In this document: positions 16,214 to 26,156 of the stretch, in pieces
Layout of the letters: every line of letters begins with the position of its first letter
How positions within the stretch are numbered: the first letter of the stretch is position 1
NCBI GenBank assembly: GCA_029557895.1
Contig: JAKQHT010000021.1
Location: forward strand, 1-64,000
Source: Bacteroidota bacterium
Lineage (GTDB): Bacteria; Bacteroidota; Bacteroidia; Flavobacteriales; Flavobacteriaceae
Reading direction: 5' to 3'
Length of the DNA: 64,000 bases
Program-made: the position numbers and the translations under genes
The notes under the pieces: model-generated
What the model was told of the DNA's origin: nothing
The model's database searches: none
The model's input: the letters and a program-made list of their open reading frames with translations, nothing else

Positions 16214-16221
16214 CAAAAATA
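16214..16221 (-). promoter_or_regulatory. -7 promoter box of the OstA-like gene
   Basis: On the minus strand the bases read TATTTTTG, a full match to TAnnTTTG, ending 17 bases before the start codon. Confidence 0.55.
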
Positions 16222-16364
16222 ATGATAAATTCAAGCTAAAGAGATTTGTTGTGAAATTTTTAATGTACTGTAATGCATTCCGGGTTTTTTCTTATTTAAA
16301 CCGATATCTTAATGATATGTTTTATAGATGGATTATCTGTTTAAAACCGTGTTTTCGTTTTTAA

Positions 16365-16400
16365 AATAATTTTGCCTTGTTCTCAATAGAAAGGCAAAAT
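16365..16400 (-). terminator. Terminator downstream of purA
   Basis: ATTTTGCCTT (16369-16378) and AAGGCAAAAT (16391-16400) form a perfect 10-bp stem with a 12-base loop. Read on the minus strand it is followed by TATTTT. It lies about 150 bases after the purA stop, so some 3-prime untranslated RNA is implied. Confidence 0.5.
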
Positions 16401-16548
16401 GTTCGTAAAAATACAGTTTACAAGCCATGAGGGTCCATAGGGTTCTGGCTATCAAATCAAAATATTGCCCAAGAAATGGATTGTCTTGATTCCGAAATCA
16501 AATTATATTGTTCGTAATTAATAAATATCCGGTAATCAAAACTTTGCG

Positions 16549-17820
16549 CTATCTCACGATGGTCTGCTTACGGTCAGGCCCAACAGAAACCACGGTAATG
16601 GGCAGTTCGAGTTCTTTTTCCAAAAATTCGATATAGCCCAACAAAGCTTTCGGCATCTGTGATGCTTCGGTCATGTCTGTAAGGTCGGCATTCCAACCTG
16701 GCAGTTCTGTGTATATGGGCGATACGTTTTGTTCCTCAATATTAAAAGGTAAATGTTTGATGGTGGTTCCTTTGTAATTATATGCTGTACAGACTTTTAA
16801 AGTTTTGAATCCGGAAAGTACATCGCCTTTCATCATCACCAATTGTGTAACGCCATTCACTTGGCAGGCATATTTTAAGGCTACCAAATCCAGCCAGCCA
16901 CATCGGCGCGGCCGTCCTGTGGTTGCTCCAAATTCATGGCCCACGCGCCCCATGGTTTCTCCGATTTCATCAATCAGTTCCGTTGGGAATGGGCCAGAGC
17001 CGACCCTCGTGGTATAGGCTTTGAAAATGCCGATGACTTCCCCTATTTTATTTGGGGCAATGCCAAGACCGGTACAAGCTCCGGCGGCGGTGGTATTTGA
17101 TGACGTAACAAACGGATAGGTTCCAAAGTCGATATCGAGCAACGAGCCTTGAGCTCCTTCGGCCAATATGGATTTGCCTGCTTTCATGGCTTGGTAGAGA
17201 TATTCTTCTGAATCTATGAGTGTCAGTGATTTGAGCGTTTCGAGCGATTCAAAAAATTCCGTTTCGAGCTCTGGTAGGTCGTACTGTACATCGACATCAT
17301 AAAAGGCTATCATCGTTTCATGTTTGTCGGCCAAGGCGCGGTACTTTTCTTTCCAGTCGGCCATTTCCATATCGCCAACCCTGATGCCGTTCCGACCGGT
17401 TTTGTCCATATAGGTCGGTCCGATGCCTTTTAGCGTAGAGCCTATTTTTGCCTTTCCTTTTGAAGCTTCACTGGCAGCGTCGAGCAACCTGTGGGTGGGC
17501 AGGATAATGTGTGCTTTGCGCGAAATGAGCAATGATTTTTTATAGTCGATACCTTGTTCCTGGAGTTTGTCCAACTCCTTTTTGAAAATGACCGGGTCAA
17601 TTACCACGCCGTTGCCCACAAGATTGATTTTATCTTCGTGGAATATGCCTGACGGGATGGTGTGGAGAACGTGCTTTTTTCCGTTGAAAACCAAGGTGTG
17701 CCCGGCGTTTGGACCACCTTGAAAACGTGCAATAATGTCGTATTTGGAGGTCAGTACATCGACAATTTTTCCTTTGCCTTCATCTCCCCATTGCAATCCA
17801 AGTAGTAAATCTACCGCCAT
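16549..17820 (-). CDS. purA: Adenylosuccinate synthetase
   Basis: PurA condenses IMP and aspartate using GTP, the first committed step from IMP to AMP. The protein has 423 residues, the usual length. The N-terminal GTP loop is WGDEGKGK (residues 11-18, catalytic Asp13), with His41 in GPNAGHT, then the IMP-binding GSTLKGIGPTYMDKTGRNGIR, the family signature GQWGDEGKG-like start, and GRPRRCGWLD in the second half. It begins 9 bases after the Fur-family gene and shares its direction, so the two are likely co-transcribed. Confidence 0.98.
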   Translation of the reverse strand: MAVDLLLGLQWGDEGKGKIVDVLTSKYDIIARFQGGPNAGHTLVFNGKKHVLHTIPSGIFHEDKINLVGNGVVIDPVIFKKELDKLQEQGIDYKKSLLISRKAHIILPTHRLLDAASEASKGKAKIGSTLKGIGPTYMDKTGRNGIRVGDMEMADWKEKYRALADKHETMIAFYDVDVQYDLPELETEFFESLETLKSLTLIDSEEYLYQAMKAGKSILAEGAQGSLLDIDFGTYPFVTSSNTTAAGACTGLGIAPNKIGEVIGIFKAYTTRVGSGPFPTELIDEIGETMGRVGHEFGATTGRPRRCGWLDLVALKYACQVNGVTQLVMMKGDVLSGFKTLKVCTAYNYKGTTIKHLPFNIEEQNVSPIYTELPGWNADLTDMTEASQMPKALLGYIEFLEKELELPITVVSVGPDRKQTIVR

Positions 17821-17829
17821 TTTCAGATT

Positions 17830-18285
17830 TTAGTTGTTTGATTTGTTTTTTGTCCCGTAAAAATAAAGTGAGTGGTTTGAGATGGTAATATCAAAGACCT
17901 CCTCGATGGTTTTCTTGATGGTTTGTATGCGCGGGTCGCAAAATTCGATGACTTCGCCGGTATCTGTCAGGATGACGTGGTCGTGCTGCTTGTCAAAGTA
18001 CGACTTCTCGTAATGGGCCTGGTTTTGGCCAAACTGGTGTTTCCTTACCAGCGCACATTCCAAAAGTAGTTCTATGGTGTTGTAAAGCGTGGCGCGGCTC
18101 ACACGGTAGTTTTTGTTTTTCATTTTGATATAAAGAGATTCTATATCAAAATGTTCGTCGCTGTCGTAGATTTCCTGAAGTATGGCGTAGCGTTCGGGTG
18201 TTTTTCTATGCCCTTTTTCCTCGAGATAGGAGGTAAAGACGTTCTTTACGATTTCCTGGTTGGTATGTTCTGTCTTGGCACTCAT
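17830..18285 (-). CDS. Fur-family transcriptional regulator
   Basis: This 151-residue metal-dependent repressor has an N-terminal winged helix ([13 protein letters not shown] and [20 protein letters not shown]) and a C-terminal metal-sensing half with HDH at 101-103 in [19 protein letters not shown]. Fur and PerR proteins bind Fe, Zn or Mn and repress uptake or peroxide-defence genes. The paired CxxC zinc motifs of many Fur proteins are absent; the only cysteines are Cys77 and Cys116. The subfamily therefore stays open. Its promoter box sits in the 25 bases after the relA/spoT stop. The association with purA is probably only positional. Confidence 0.9.
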   Translation of the reverse strand: MSAKTEHTNQEIVKNVFTSYLEEKGHRKTPERYAILQEIYDSDEHFDIESLYIKMKNKNYRVSRATLYNTIELLLECALVRKHQFGQNQAHYEKSYFDKQHDHVILTDTGEVIEFCDPRIQTIKKTIEEVFDITISNHSLYFYGTKNKSNN

Positions 18286-18296
18286 AATTTAAGGTG

Positions 18297-18304
18297 CAAA
18301 TTTA
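18297..18304 (-). promoter_or_regulatory. -7 promoter box of the Fur-family gene
   Basis: The minus strand reads TAAATTTG, a full match to TAnnTTTG, with 11 bases to the start codon. It indicates that the Fur-family gene and purA are transcribed independently of relA/spoT. Confidence 0.6.
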
Positions 18305-18310
18305 CAACTT

Positions 18311-20515
18311 TTAAATTCGGGTTACCTTATCGATTCCGTTAATTTTTTTGAGATGCTCCATCAGTTTTTTGAGCATCGTATTGTTTTTGACGATTACCGT
18401 TATTTTTCCGGTAAATATTCCATCGTCACTTTGAAAGCTTATGCTCTTCATATTGACATGCAAGTTAGAAGAAATGACGTTGGTTATGTGGTTGACCAAA
18501 CCGAGATTGTCAATGCCCGAAAGTGCAATCTGGGCCGTAAAATCCTGTTGCGTGGAGTCGATCCACTTTGCCTGCATGATACGATAGGCATAGTTGGATT
18601 GCAGGCTCAAGGCATTCGGGCAGTTTTTCTTATGGACCTTGATGCCCTCATTGATTGTCAAAAATCCGAAAACCTCATCGCCGGGTATAGGGTTGCAGCA
18701 AGTGGACAGTTTGTAGTCCAGTTTTTCTTCTTCTTTGCCAAAAACGAGCAAATCATATTTGGAAACAATCTCATCCTTGTCAATGTCCGGAGCTACCGTA
18801 GGTTTACGGATTTTGCTCTTTATGTAGCTCATAAAGGCGTTGCTTCGCGAATTGGCAAAATCCTTTATCATGCCATTGTCTATTGATCCGATACCCACGC
18901 GGTAAAACAAGTCGAGGCTTGTTTTCAACTTGAAAAAAACCACCATGTCGTTGATGGATTTTTCGTCGAGGTTGATTTTGAGTTGTTTGAGTTTTCTTCG
19001 CAAAACCTCTTTGCCTTCTTCGGCCACTACCTTTTTATCGTCTTTTAACGAGGATTTTATCTTGCTCCGGGCTCTTGCCGTTTTGGCATAATCCAGCCAG
19101 TTTGGGTTTGGCCTGGCATGTTCGGAAGTTAGAATTTCCACTTGATCGCCACTCTGCAATTCATGGCTCAATGGGACCAATTTGCCATTTACCTTGGCGC
19201 CACGGGTTTTCATGCCGATTTCTGTGTGGACGCTGAAAGCAAAATCCAATGGCGTAGCGCCTTTGGGCAAAGACTTGAGGTCGCCTTTTGGCGAAAAAAC
19301 AAATATTTCTTTGGAGTAGAGGGAAAGCTTGAACTGTTCTACAAAATCCACAGCGTTGGTCTCGTTGCTTTCCAATGCTTCCTGAAGCTTGTCGATCCAT
19401 GTGTCAAGTGCGTCTTCGGCATTGCCTTGTTTGTATTTGTAATGTGCCGCATAGCCTTTTTCGGCAATTTCGTTCATGCGCTCACTTCGGATCTGTACTT
19501 CCACCCAACGGCCTTTGGGCCCCATTACGGTAATGTGCAAAGCTTCATAGCCGGTGGATTTTGGTGAAGATATCCAGTCGCGAAGCCTTGTTGGGTTTGG
19601 GATAAAATGGTCGGTAACAATAGAATAAATTTTCCAAGCGAGGAATTTTTCGTTGGCCAAATCGGATTTGTAGATGATGCGCACGGCAAACTTGTCATAA
19701 ACTTCATCAAATGATACACCTTGCTTGAGCATTTTGCGGCGTATGGAATAAATTGATTTTGGCCGACCTTTGATGTCATAACTCAAACCTTCGTTGTCCA
19801 GTGAATCTACGATGACCTTTGAAAAATCCTTGATATATGCATCTTGCTCTTCCTTGCTTTCCTTTATTTTGTTGAAAATATCGTGATATACTTCTGGTTC
19901 TGTGTATTTCAGGCCAAGGTCTTCAAGTTCTGTCTTGATGTTGTACAGACCGATTCTGTGGGCCAGAGGCGCATAGATGTAAAGCGTTTCCGATGCAATC
20001 TTTACCTGTTTGTCGGGCCGCATGGAATCCATGGTCTGCATATTGTGCAGGCGGTCGGCAATCTTGATGATGATAACACGGACGTCGTCATTGAGTGTCA
20101 AGAGCATTTTCCTGAAGTTTTCGGCCTGGGTCGATACGTCAGCTTCTTTGCTCAAGGACGAAATCTTTGTAAGGCCATCGACAATGCGTGCCACAGTACT
20201 TCCAAACAGCCGTTCAATATCTTCCAACGAATAATCTGGGCTGTCCTCTACCACATCGTGCAACAATGCGGCAGCAATGCTCGTGGCGTCAAGGCCAATC
20301 TCCGAGGCCACAATGGTGGCTACGGCTATGGGGTGAAAAATATAGGCTTCGCCAGATTTACGGCGTTGGTCCTTATGGGCCTCCACGGCCACGTCAAAGG
20401 CATTGCGTATAAGTTTCTTGTCTTCACTGGTAAGTGTTTGATAGCTTACCTTGAGGAGTTTCTTGTACGCTTTTGCAATCTCTGCGTTTTCTTTTTCTAA
20501 CTCTACATCTGTCAT
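18311..20515 (-). CDS. rsh: Bifunctional (p)ppGpp synthetase/hydrolase, RelA/SpoT family
   Basis: This long RSH enzyme of 734 residues makes and degrades the stringent-response alarmone (p)ppGpp. The hydrolase HD domain has His61, His86-Asp87 and Glu90-Asp91 (HPIAVA, LLHDVVEDSP). The synthetase domain follows with GRPKSIYSIRRKM and STGYEALHITVMGP. A TGS domain (FVFSPKGDLKSLPKGATPLDFAFSVH) starts near residue 405, then a zinc-finger segment with CCNPIPGDEVFGFLT and a C-terminal ACT domain. Intact HD residues argue for an active hydrolase, as expected for the single long RSH of flavobacteria. It is monocistronic or leads the Fur-purA unit by read-through. Confidence 0.95.
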   Translation of the reverse strand: MTDVELEKENAEIAKAYKKLLKVSYQTLTSEDKKLIRNAFDVAVEAHKDQRRKSGEAYIFHPIAVATIVASEIGLDATSIAAALLHDVVEDSPDYSLEDIERLFGSTVARIVDGLTKISSLSKEADVSTQAENFRKMLLTLNDDVRVIIIKIADRLHNMQTMDSMRPDKQVKIASETLYIYAPLAHRIGLYNIKTELEDLGLKYTEPEVYHDIFNKIKESKEEQDAYIKDFSKVIVDSLDNEGLSYDIKGRPKSIYSIRRKMLKQGVSFDEVYDKFAVRIIYKSDLANEKFLAWKIYSIVTDHFIPNPTRLRDWISSPKSTGYEALHITVMGPKGRWVEVQIRSERMNEIAEKGYAAHYKYKQGNAEDALDTWIDKLQEALESNETNAVDFVEQFKLSLYSKEIFVFSPKGDLKSLPKGATPLDFAFSVHTEIGMKTRGAKVNGKLVPLSHELQSGDQVEILTSEHARPNPNWLDYAKTARARSKIKSSLKDDKKVVAEEGKEVLRRKLKQLKINLDEKSINDMVVFFKLKTSLDLFYRVGIGSIDNGMIKDFANSRSNAFMSYIKSKIRKPTVAPDIDKDEIVSKYDLLVFGKEEEKLDYKLSTCCNPIPGDEVFGFLTINEGIKVHKKNCPNALSLQSNYAYRIMQAKWIDSTQQDFTAQIALSGIDNLGLVNHITNVISSNLHVNMKSISFQSDDGIFTGKITVIVKNNTMLKKLMEHLKKINGIDKVTRI

Positions 20516-20616
20516 AAACTAAATGTAAGATAAAGAAAATTAATGGGCAATAGTTTTGCTACAATTTGTAAAAATTTATAGCTTTTGCAATAGATACAGT
20601 GTTGGATGAAATGCTA

Positions 20617-22035
20617 TCAGTCGTAAATCAGTTCTGTTTTGCATGATGGTGTATGGGTTTTGCACAGCACATCGGCAAGTTGTTCTGCCTGTACCTTCAA
20701 TTCGTTTACGGCAGTGCTTTCCCAGAGCTCGCCCTTTAAATTTGAGCCTAACGTAAAAAGGTTGTCGTGGACATTGCCATCTGCTTTTTTTACTTGAAAC
20801 GTTGAAGTATCTGCACTAATGCCAAGGTTTAATGCATCTTGTTGCATCATTCCTCTTGAAATGCATTTTTTAAACAATCCATCAATCTTCATCAAGTCAG
20901 ATTCAGGTCCGGTACAGTTGATGATTCTGAATACTTGCAGCGCTTTTGTTTTGTTTTCTTGTTTATCAAAATAACTGACATCAATTCCTTTTTCGGTTTC
21001 TTTGAGATCTATGATCCTTCCAGATTTGACGGACAGTTGTCCATCGATTTGAAGTTGCCGGATCTTGTCATGTGACTGTTGCGGAATGCGATGCCTTGCA
21101 ACATTCCAAAGGTGGCGCAATCGAGCCATGAAAAGGTGTTTTTCAGATACAGATAGATTTTTCCAAAGCTTTTGAGCGAAAGGTCTAAAGGCATCAATGA
21201 CCGAAGGTGCCGTGTGCTCATGTCTTTTAGCACCTTTGATGTGTTTGTTGGCCAATGATACCAATTGACTTAAAGCTAGAGGCTCTGCGAGTTCTTCTTG
21301 TAATTTTGTATAAGTGGCACCACTATGCTCGTGCGGCAAAAGATTGAAACCATTTGGTGAAATGGCATGTATTTGACCTTTGAATCCACTTTCCAAAAGA
21401 CCAAAAACGGTATCGACCATTGTGAGCCCGTTCCCGATGACCAATATTGGCAAATCGGAAGCGATGTTCGTTACCGATGCGATTTTCCATGGATTTTGGA
21501 AATATTTTTGGCTTTTATAAAAATCCAAATTTTTGATTTTTTGGTTTCGTGGTGGTTGGTTCCCTGTGGCAAGCACACATGCTTTTGCCAATACGTCACA
21601 GCCGTCCTCAAGTCTTATGATCGTTTTTTTGCCTTGGATATCCAATTCTTTTACAAAACCATCGATGGTTTTGACCATTATCTTTTTTGATTTCGCAATT
21701 TTCTGGGTGTCGTTCCAGATCGATTTTAGATAGTCACCATACAGGCTACGCGGCAGGAACGAGCTTGAAATGACCGATTTGTCTTTTCCTATGAAGTCGG
21801 GTGTTTTCATGACCCAATCCAAAAAGTGGTCGGGCTTATTGGGAAATGCGCTCATTTTCCCCGTTGGCACGTTCAAAAGATGATTTTTTGAATATGGGTT
21901 GTAGGCGATTCCTTTATTGAAATGTTCGGCACGGTCGATAATACTGATGCTTAACGGAACGTTTGATTTCAGTATAAGGTTCACGGCTACCATGGTGCCA
22001 CAGAAACCTGCCCCGATAATGACTACATCATCCAT
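20617..22035 (-). CDS. FAD/NAD(P)-binding oxidoreductase-like protein
   Basis: This 472-residue flavoprotein has an N-terminal FAD loop GAGFCG (residues 8-13) followed by the acidic end of strand 2 (IIDRAEHFNKG). A second Rossmann-like loop, VIGNGLTMVDT, lies near residue 200. It matches the FAD-NAD(P)-binding (PF13454-type) family whose members have few known substrates. ATGNQPPR is the usual turn after the FAD domain. It is the last gene of a four-gene operon (TonB receptor, TSUP permease, peroxiredoxin, this gene), three bases after the peroxiredoxin stop. The context suggests a redox reaction on the compound imported by that operon. The exact substrate is unknown. Confidence 0.8.
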   Translation of the reverse strand: MDDVVIIGAGFCGTMVAVNLILKSNVPLSISIIDRAEHFNKGIAYNPYSKNHLLNVPTGKMSAFPNKPDHFLDWVMKTPDFIGKDKSVISSSFLPRSLYGDYLKSIWNDTQKIAKSKKIMVKTIDGFVKELDIQGKKTIIRLEDGCDVLAKACVLATGNQPPRNQKIKNLDFYKSQKYFQNPWKIASVTNIASDLPILVIGNGLTMVDTVFGLLESGFKGQIHAISPNGFNLLPHEHSGATYTKLQEELAEPLALSQLVSLANKHIKGAKRHEHTAPSVIDAFRPFAQKLWKNLSVSEKHLFMARLRHLWNVARHRIPQQSHDKIRQLQIDGQLSVKSGRIIDLKETEKGIDVSYFDKQENKTKALQVFRIINCTGPESDLMKIDGLFKKCISRGMMQQDALNLGISADTSTFQVKKADGNVHDNLFTLGSNLKGELWESTAVNELKVQAEQLADVLCKTHTPSCKTELIYD

Positions 22036-22038
22036 GGT

Positions 22039-22665
22039 TTACAGTTTGATGGTTCGCAAATAGGGCTTTATGGTCTTGAACCCGGGAAATCTGATTGCGG
22101 CTTCACCATCTGATACCGATGGCGTGATGACCACTTCATCCCCTTTTTGCCAGTTGGCAGGTGTAGCGAGTTGATGGTCTCGGGTCAGTTGCAAGCTGTC
22201 TATGACCCGCAGCAGTTCGTTGAAATTTCGCCCTGTGGATGCGGGATAGGCCAAGGTCAACTTTACGACCTTGTCCGGGTCAATCACAAAAACGCTGCGC
22301 ACTGTATGGGTAAGGGATGCGTTTGGGTGGAGCATACCGTACAGTGTGGAGACGGTTCTGTCGCTGTCAGCAATTATTGGGAATTTGACCTCGGTCTGTT
22401 GCGTTTCGTTGATGTCCTTGATCCAACTGAAATGGTCATCTACAGAATCGACACTCAAGGCAATGACCTTAACATTGCGTTCCGAAAATTCGTCCGAGAG
22501 CTTTGCCGTTGCTCCAAGCTCTGTGGTGCAAACGGGTGTGAAATCTGCCGGGTGCGAAAAGAGTATTCCCCAGCTATTGCCAAGCCATTCGTGAAAATCG
22601 ATTGTGCCAACGGTGGTGTCAGCTTTAAAGTTGGGCGCTTTGTCGCCTATTCTTAATTGTTCCAT
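22039..22665 (-). CDS. 1-Cys peroxiredoxin (Prx6 type)
   Basis: This thiol peroxidase reduces hydrogen peroxide or organic hydroperoxides. The peroxidatic cysteine is Cys46 in HPADFTPVCTTE. It is the only cysteine in the 208 residues, so the enzyme must be resolved by an external thiol, as in 1-Cys Prx6-like proteins; the C-terminal extension of that subgroup is present (NWQKGDEVVITPSV and beyond). A longer frame begins at 22845 but overlaps the TSUP gene by 160 bases and its extra residues are not peroxiredoxin-like, so the ATG at 22665 is used. It starts 20 bases after the TSUP gene. Its place in a suspected sulfur operon suggests defence against peroxides or persulfides. Confidence 0.93.
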   Translation of the reverse strand: MEQLRIGDKAPNFKADTTVGTIDFHEWLGNSWGILFSHPADFTPVCTTELGATAKLSDEFSERNVKVIALSVDSVDDHFSWIKDINETQQTEVKFPIIADSDRTVSTLYGMLHPNASLTHTVRSVFVIDPDKVVKLTLAYPASTGRNFNELLRVIDSLQLTRDHQLATPANWQKGDEVVITPSVSDGEAAIRFPGFKTIKPYLRTIKL

Positions 22666-22685
22666 GGTGAAAGAATTTTTAGAAG

Positions 22686-23552
22686 TTAATAAAATAAAGT
22701 TCGTACAAGGGAATATGCTGATGTCAGCACAATCAAAACCCCAACCATTACCATCATTGTTTTGGGCGGTACGCGTTTGGTAATGTAGGCTCCCAGAGGT
22801 GCGGCCATTGTGCCTCCGAGAACCAGTCCCAAAATTATCTGCCAACTGCTGATTCCCGTAAAAAATATCAAGATGCCAGCCGTGACATAGGTAACGAAAA
22901 ACTCTGCCGTGTTGACCGTGCCTATGATGATGTTGGGCCGATTGCCCTCACGGATAAGGTTTGAAGTGACTATTGGTCCCCAGCCACCCCCGCCGATGGC
23001 ATCCAAAAAGCCACCAAACAAGGCATAGATCGGTGCTTTGGATAGATTGGTCCTTTCGGTATTTTTTTTCTTGAAAGATTTAAAAAGTATCAAAATGCCA
23101 AGAGCCATTAGATAAATGTTGATGAAGGGTTTTATGACATTTCCATCTATGATTGAGCCTAATAAGAATGCACCAATGGATGCACTGACCACTCCGGGAA
23201 TCAACAATTTGAAAAACAGAGATTTGTCAAAATTTCCGAATTGGATATGCGACAGTCCCGAAACGCCGGTAGTAAATACTTCGGCCGTATGTACTGCTGC
23301 TGATGCCAATCTTGGTGATAGCCCAAAACCGAGCAAGACCGTATTTGAGGTTACACCATAGGCCATGCCCAAGGCCCCGTCGATGATCTGCGCCAAAAAA
23401 CCCGCCAGCAGAAAAATGAAAAACGTGTTGTCCAACTTTAAATCCTCCAAAGTGGCTTCTGGCAGATATTTAACGAGTACCACAACTATCATAATCATTT
23501 TTAAAGTGACAATTGTCAATGAAATATCCTTTAATCTTATTTTTTTCATCAA
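22686..23552 (-). CDS. TSUP/TauE-SafE family sulfite or sulfonate permease
   Basis: This integral membrane protein has 288 residues and about eight hydrophobic helices. The two halves both carry the TSUP core: GFLAQIIDGALGMAYGVTSN near residue 50 and GGFLDAIGGGGWGPIVTSNLI near 180. TSUP proteins export or import sulfite, sulfoacetate, thiosulfate or similar sulfur anions. The gene lies 17 bases after the TonB receptor and 20 before the peroxiredoxin. The first helix region (residues 1-30) is preceded by a basic start. This is the gene that most strongly ties the operon to sulfur metabolism. Confidence 0.88.
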   Translation of the reverse strand: MMKKIRLKDISLTIVTLKMIMIVVVLVKYLPEATLEDLKLDNTFFIFLLAGFLAQIIDGALGMAYGVTSNTVLLGFGLSPRLASAAVHTAEVFTTGVSGLSHIQFGNFDKSLFFKLLIPGVVSASIGAFLLGSIIDGNVIKPFINIYLMALGILILFKSFKKKNTERTNLSKAPIYALFGGFLDAIGGGGWGPIVTSNLIREGNRPNIIIGTVNTAEFFVTYVTAGILIFFTGISSWQIILGLVLGGTMAAPLGAYITKRVPPKTMMVMVGVLIVLTSAYSLVRTLFY

Positions 23553-23569
23553 TTAATAAATTAAAAACA

Positions 23570-26134
23570 TCAATACAGGTTGTACCGCACCGTGATGCCA
23601 TAGGTCTTTGGGTCGCCCAAGACGCCTGCATAATGCCCGGCATTGCCCCCGGCAGGAAGCAACTGTTCAAAATAATCGGCATCAGCCAAATTTTTACCCC
23701 AGACAAAAACCGTAACACCCTTTGAAGTCCTGAAACCCAATCGTCCGTTCAGCAAGGCATAGCCGTCGATACTAAGGTATTGGGATGGAGAAGGGCTGGA
23801 AGAAAAACCGGATCGGGCATAAACATCGGCACCAAGAAAAAACATGCCTTTTTGGTTGATAAAATGCCTTTCCGTGAACAGTTCTAGCCCACCGGAAAAA
23901 GCCCATTTGGAAATACCGGGTAGTTTTTCCCCTGAAATATCCTTATAAGCATCGCCTCCGGTTTCTTCGAGTGGTACTGGGGCATTTTCAAATGAAACGT
24001 ATTTTCCATCAGTATAACTCAAGGATCCGTTTAGCTTTATGTGGTCTTTTGGAAAATAAGCCCATTCAATCTCAAAACCCTGTACGCGAACCTTTTCGGC
24101 ATTGGCAAGATAGCCTCTCGTTACCCCAAGCTGGGATGAGAGCACATTGGTCTGGTAGTCGTCGATGTTAGTGTTGAAGAGTGCTATATTGAAAGTCGTT
24201 GAGGCCGTAGGTTCAGATTTTAAACCAACTTCAAAATGGTTCACTTTTTCTGGTTTTACGACAGCGAGGTCAAGAAGCGGTACGCCGTTTTCGGATGGAA
24301 TCCCGCCGAGATTCAGTCCTATTGGTTTGAATGCCAAGGCGTAGGTGGCATAAGTTCTTATTTTGTCATTGATTTTGTAGCTCAAACTGGCTTGTCCCGA
24401 AATGTTCCAATCGTCAATGTCGGTAATGAATGCTTGTGGCGAGAACACCATGTTTTGAAGCGCAATTAATTCTTGGTCATCTGTTTGTAGCCCACCTGTT
24501 ACCGTACTTTCATAATCTACTTTCTTTTGGTCGTAATTGAGGCGCAGCCCGGGCAAAAAGGTAAGGATGTCAGTGATTTTCCAATCTATCTGTGCAAACA
24601 GAGCACCGCTGAAATTCCGGAATGCCGGTCTGGTTTCCTGTGTTAGCCCATCGAGAAGCCCGGGCGTTTCCCACAAAGGGTCTTGGTTGTGCTGTACAAA
24701 CCGCCATTGGTCTTTGCCTGCTTCGAGGATGTGGGCGCCGTTGGGGTCAAGCTTTTGGTAGAAAGCAAACAACCCGATCACGCTGCTCAATCTGTCGTTA
24801 ACCTCACCTGTATAGCGCATTTCTTGAGACCATTGATGGTGGATGGATGGAGCCTGCGACTTGGCAATGGCGGAAAGCCCGGTGAAATCGCGGTCGTTAG
24901 ATGGATCCCACTTCCAAATTCTCCAAGCCGAAGTAGATGTGAAGGTCCCTTTTCCGAGCCTTATGTTTGCATTGAGCGACATCCCCCCAAAATCTTGGTC
25001 AGACTTCCATGGCGTATCATGGTCGATCAGCCTGTCAAAAGGGTTTCTGCTCGGCAAATCATAGTTCAGGTCTGCGATGATGCTTTCAAATTGCCTGAAA
25101 TCGGCCCGCTGGGTTGGGGCGACACCTGCAAAAACCTGGGCGTATCCGTCCGGTCTTTGCCGGGAGTAATCTCCGGATAGTATGATGGACGTATTGTCGC
25201 TCGGAAGGTATAGCAATTGTAGTTTGAATCCCTGATTGTTTAGGGTGTTGGTGTATTTTTGGGTGGCTACATTGTATATGTTGCCATCACGCTGTGTACC
25301 GCTAAACGATAGTCTTGTTGCCAGTACGTTATCTATCAATGCACCCGAAATCGAAGCTTTCGATTGTAAGAACCCATAGTTTCCGATGGACTGCTCAAAA
25401 TTGGCAGTGGTATGGAATGTGGGCCTTTTGCTTGTAATGTTGAACGTGCCTGACGTAGTGTTTTTACCGAACAGAGTTCCTTGCGGTCCGCGCAAAACTT
25501 CAATCTGTTCAATGTCCATAAAGTCGAGTGTAGTGGCTGCCGGGCGGGCATAGTAAACACCATCTACATAAAATCCAACCCCTGGATCTATGCCGTCATT
25601 TGTCAATCCAAATGTTGAGCCAAGCCCACGAATGTTCAAAGTGGTGTTGCGAGGATTGGAAGAATATAGCTGAACGGAAGGCACAAGCTCTTTTATCCTG
25701 TTGACATTGAACGATATTGAGGTGTTGATTTCATTTGCGCCAATGACTGCTATGGGTATCGGTATTTCTTGTGCCTGTTCGTTTCTCCGCCTGGCAGTAA
25801 CGGTTATTTCATTGAGTGCGGCACTGGCTGGTTTCAACCATATTTTGATTGGCTCAAATTTGTCAATGACCACTTCCTGGGTTTCATAACCCATATATGA
25901 AACGATAAGTATTAATGGTAACGGACCTCTTGTTTCAAGAGAAAACCTGCCGTCGATATCGGTTGTTACACCGTTGGTTGTGTCTTTGATGAGCAGGGTG
26001 GCGCCTGCCAAAGGCTCTTGCGTGCCAAGTTCTTGGACGGAGCCTGTGATGATGTTCTGTGACCATAAATAGTTTCCTAATAGTAGGATGGCGATCTTGA
26101 CAAAGTTTTTAGTGGATTTCATAGGTTTTGACAT
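23570..26134 (-). CDS. TonB-dependent outer-membrane receptor
   Basis: This 854-residue receptor starts with a signal peptide (cut near LWSQ). A CarboxypepD_reg-like domain follows (GSVQELGTQEPLAGATLLIKDT, about residues 30-110), then the plug (EITVTARRRNEQAQEIPIPIAVIG to about 245, with DVEQIEVLRGPQGTLFGKNTTSG-like signature), then a 22-strand barrel ending in aromatic Tyr (ITVRYNLY). The plug and barrel resemble the iron-siderophore/cobalamin type that is energised by TonB. It is not paired with a SusD gene, so it is not a glycan-uptake pair. It leads the operon with TSUP, peroxiredoxin and FAD genes. The start at 26134 is used; an ATG five codons in is also possible. Confidence 0.92.
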   Translation of the reverse strand: MSKPMKSTKNFVKIAILLLGNYLWSQNIITGSVQELGTQEPLAGATLLIKDTTNGVTTDIDGRFSLETRGPLPLILIVSYMGYETQEVVIDKFEPIKIWLKPASAALNEITVTARRRNEQAQEIPIPIAVIGANEINTSISFNVNRIKELVPSVQLYSSNPRNTTLNIRGLGSTFGLTNDGIDPGVGFYVDGVYYARPAATTLDFMDIEQIEVLRGPQGTLFGKNTTSGTFNITSKRPTFHTTANFEQSIGNYGFLQSKASISGALIDNVLATRLSFSGTQRDGNIYNVATQKYTNTLNNQGFKLQLLYLPSDNTSIILSGDYSRQRPDGYAQVFAGVAPTQRADFRQFESIIADLNYDLPSRNPFDRLIDHDTPWKSDQDFGGMSLNANIRLGKGTFTSTSAWRIWKWDPSNDRDFTGLSAIAKSQAPSIHHQWSQEMRYTGEVNDRLSSVIGLFAFYQKLDPNGAHILEAGKDQWRFVQHNQDPLWETPGLLDGLTQETRPAFRNFSGALFAQIDWKITDILTFLPGLRLNYDQKKVDYESTVTGGLQTDDQELIALQNMVFSPQAFITDIDDWNISGQASLSYKINDKIRTYATYALAFKPIGLNLGGIPSENGVPLLDLAVVKPEKVNHFEVGLKSEPTASTTFNIALFNTNIDDYQTNVLSSQLGVTRGYLANAEKVRVQGFEIEWAYFPKDHIKLNGSLSYTDGKYVSFENAPVPLEETGGDAYKDISGEKLPGISKWAFSGGLELFTERHFINQKGMFFLGADVYARSGFSSSPSPSQYLSIDGYALLNGRLGFRTSKGVTVFVWGKNLADADYFEQLLPAGGNAGHYAGVLGDPKTYGITVRYNLY

Positions 26135-26156
26135 ATTTATATTAAACGCACCAAAT

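Larger units (their letters stand above)
16197..16548. other. Intergenic region between purA and the OstA-like gene
   Basis: These 352 bases hold the OstA-gene promoter on the left and the hairpin 16369-16400 in the middle. Nothing else is recognisable. Confidence 0.6.
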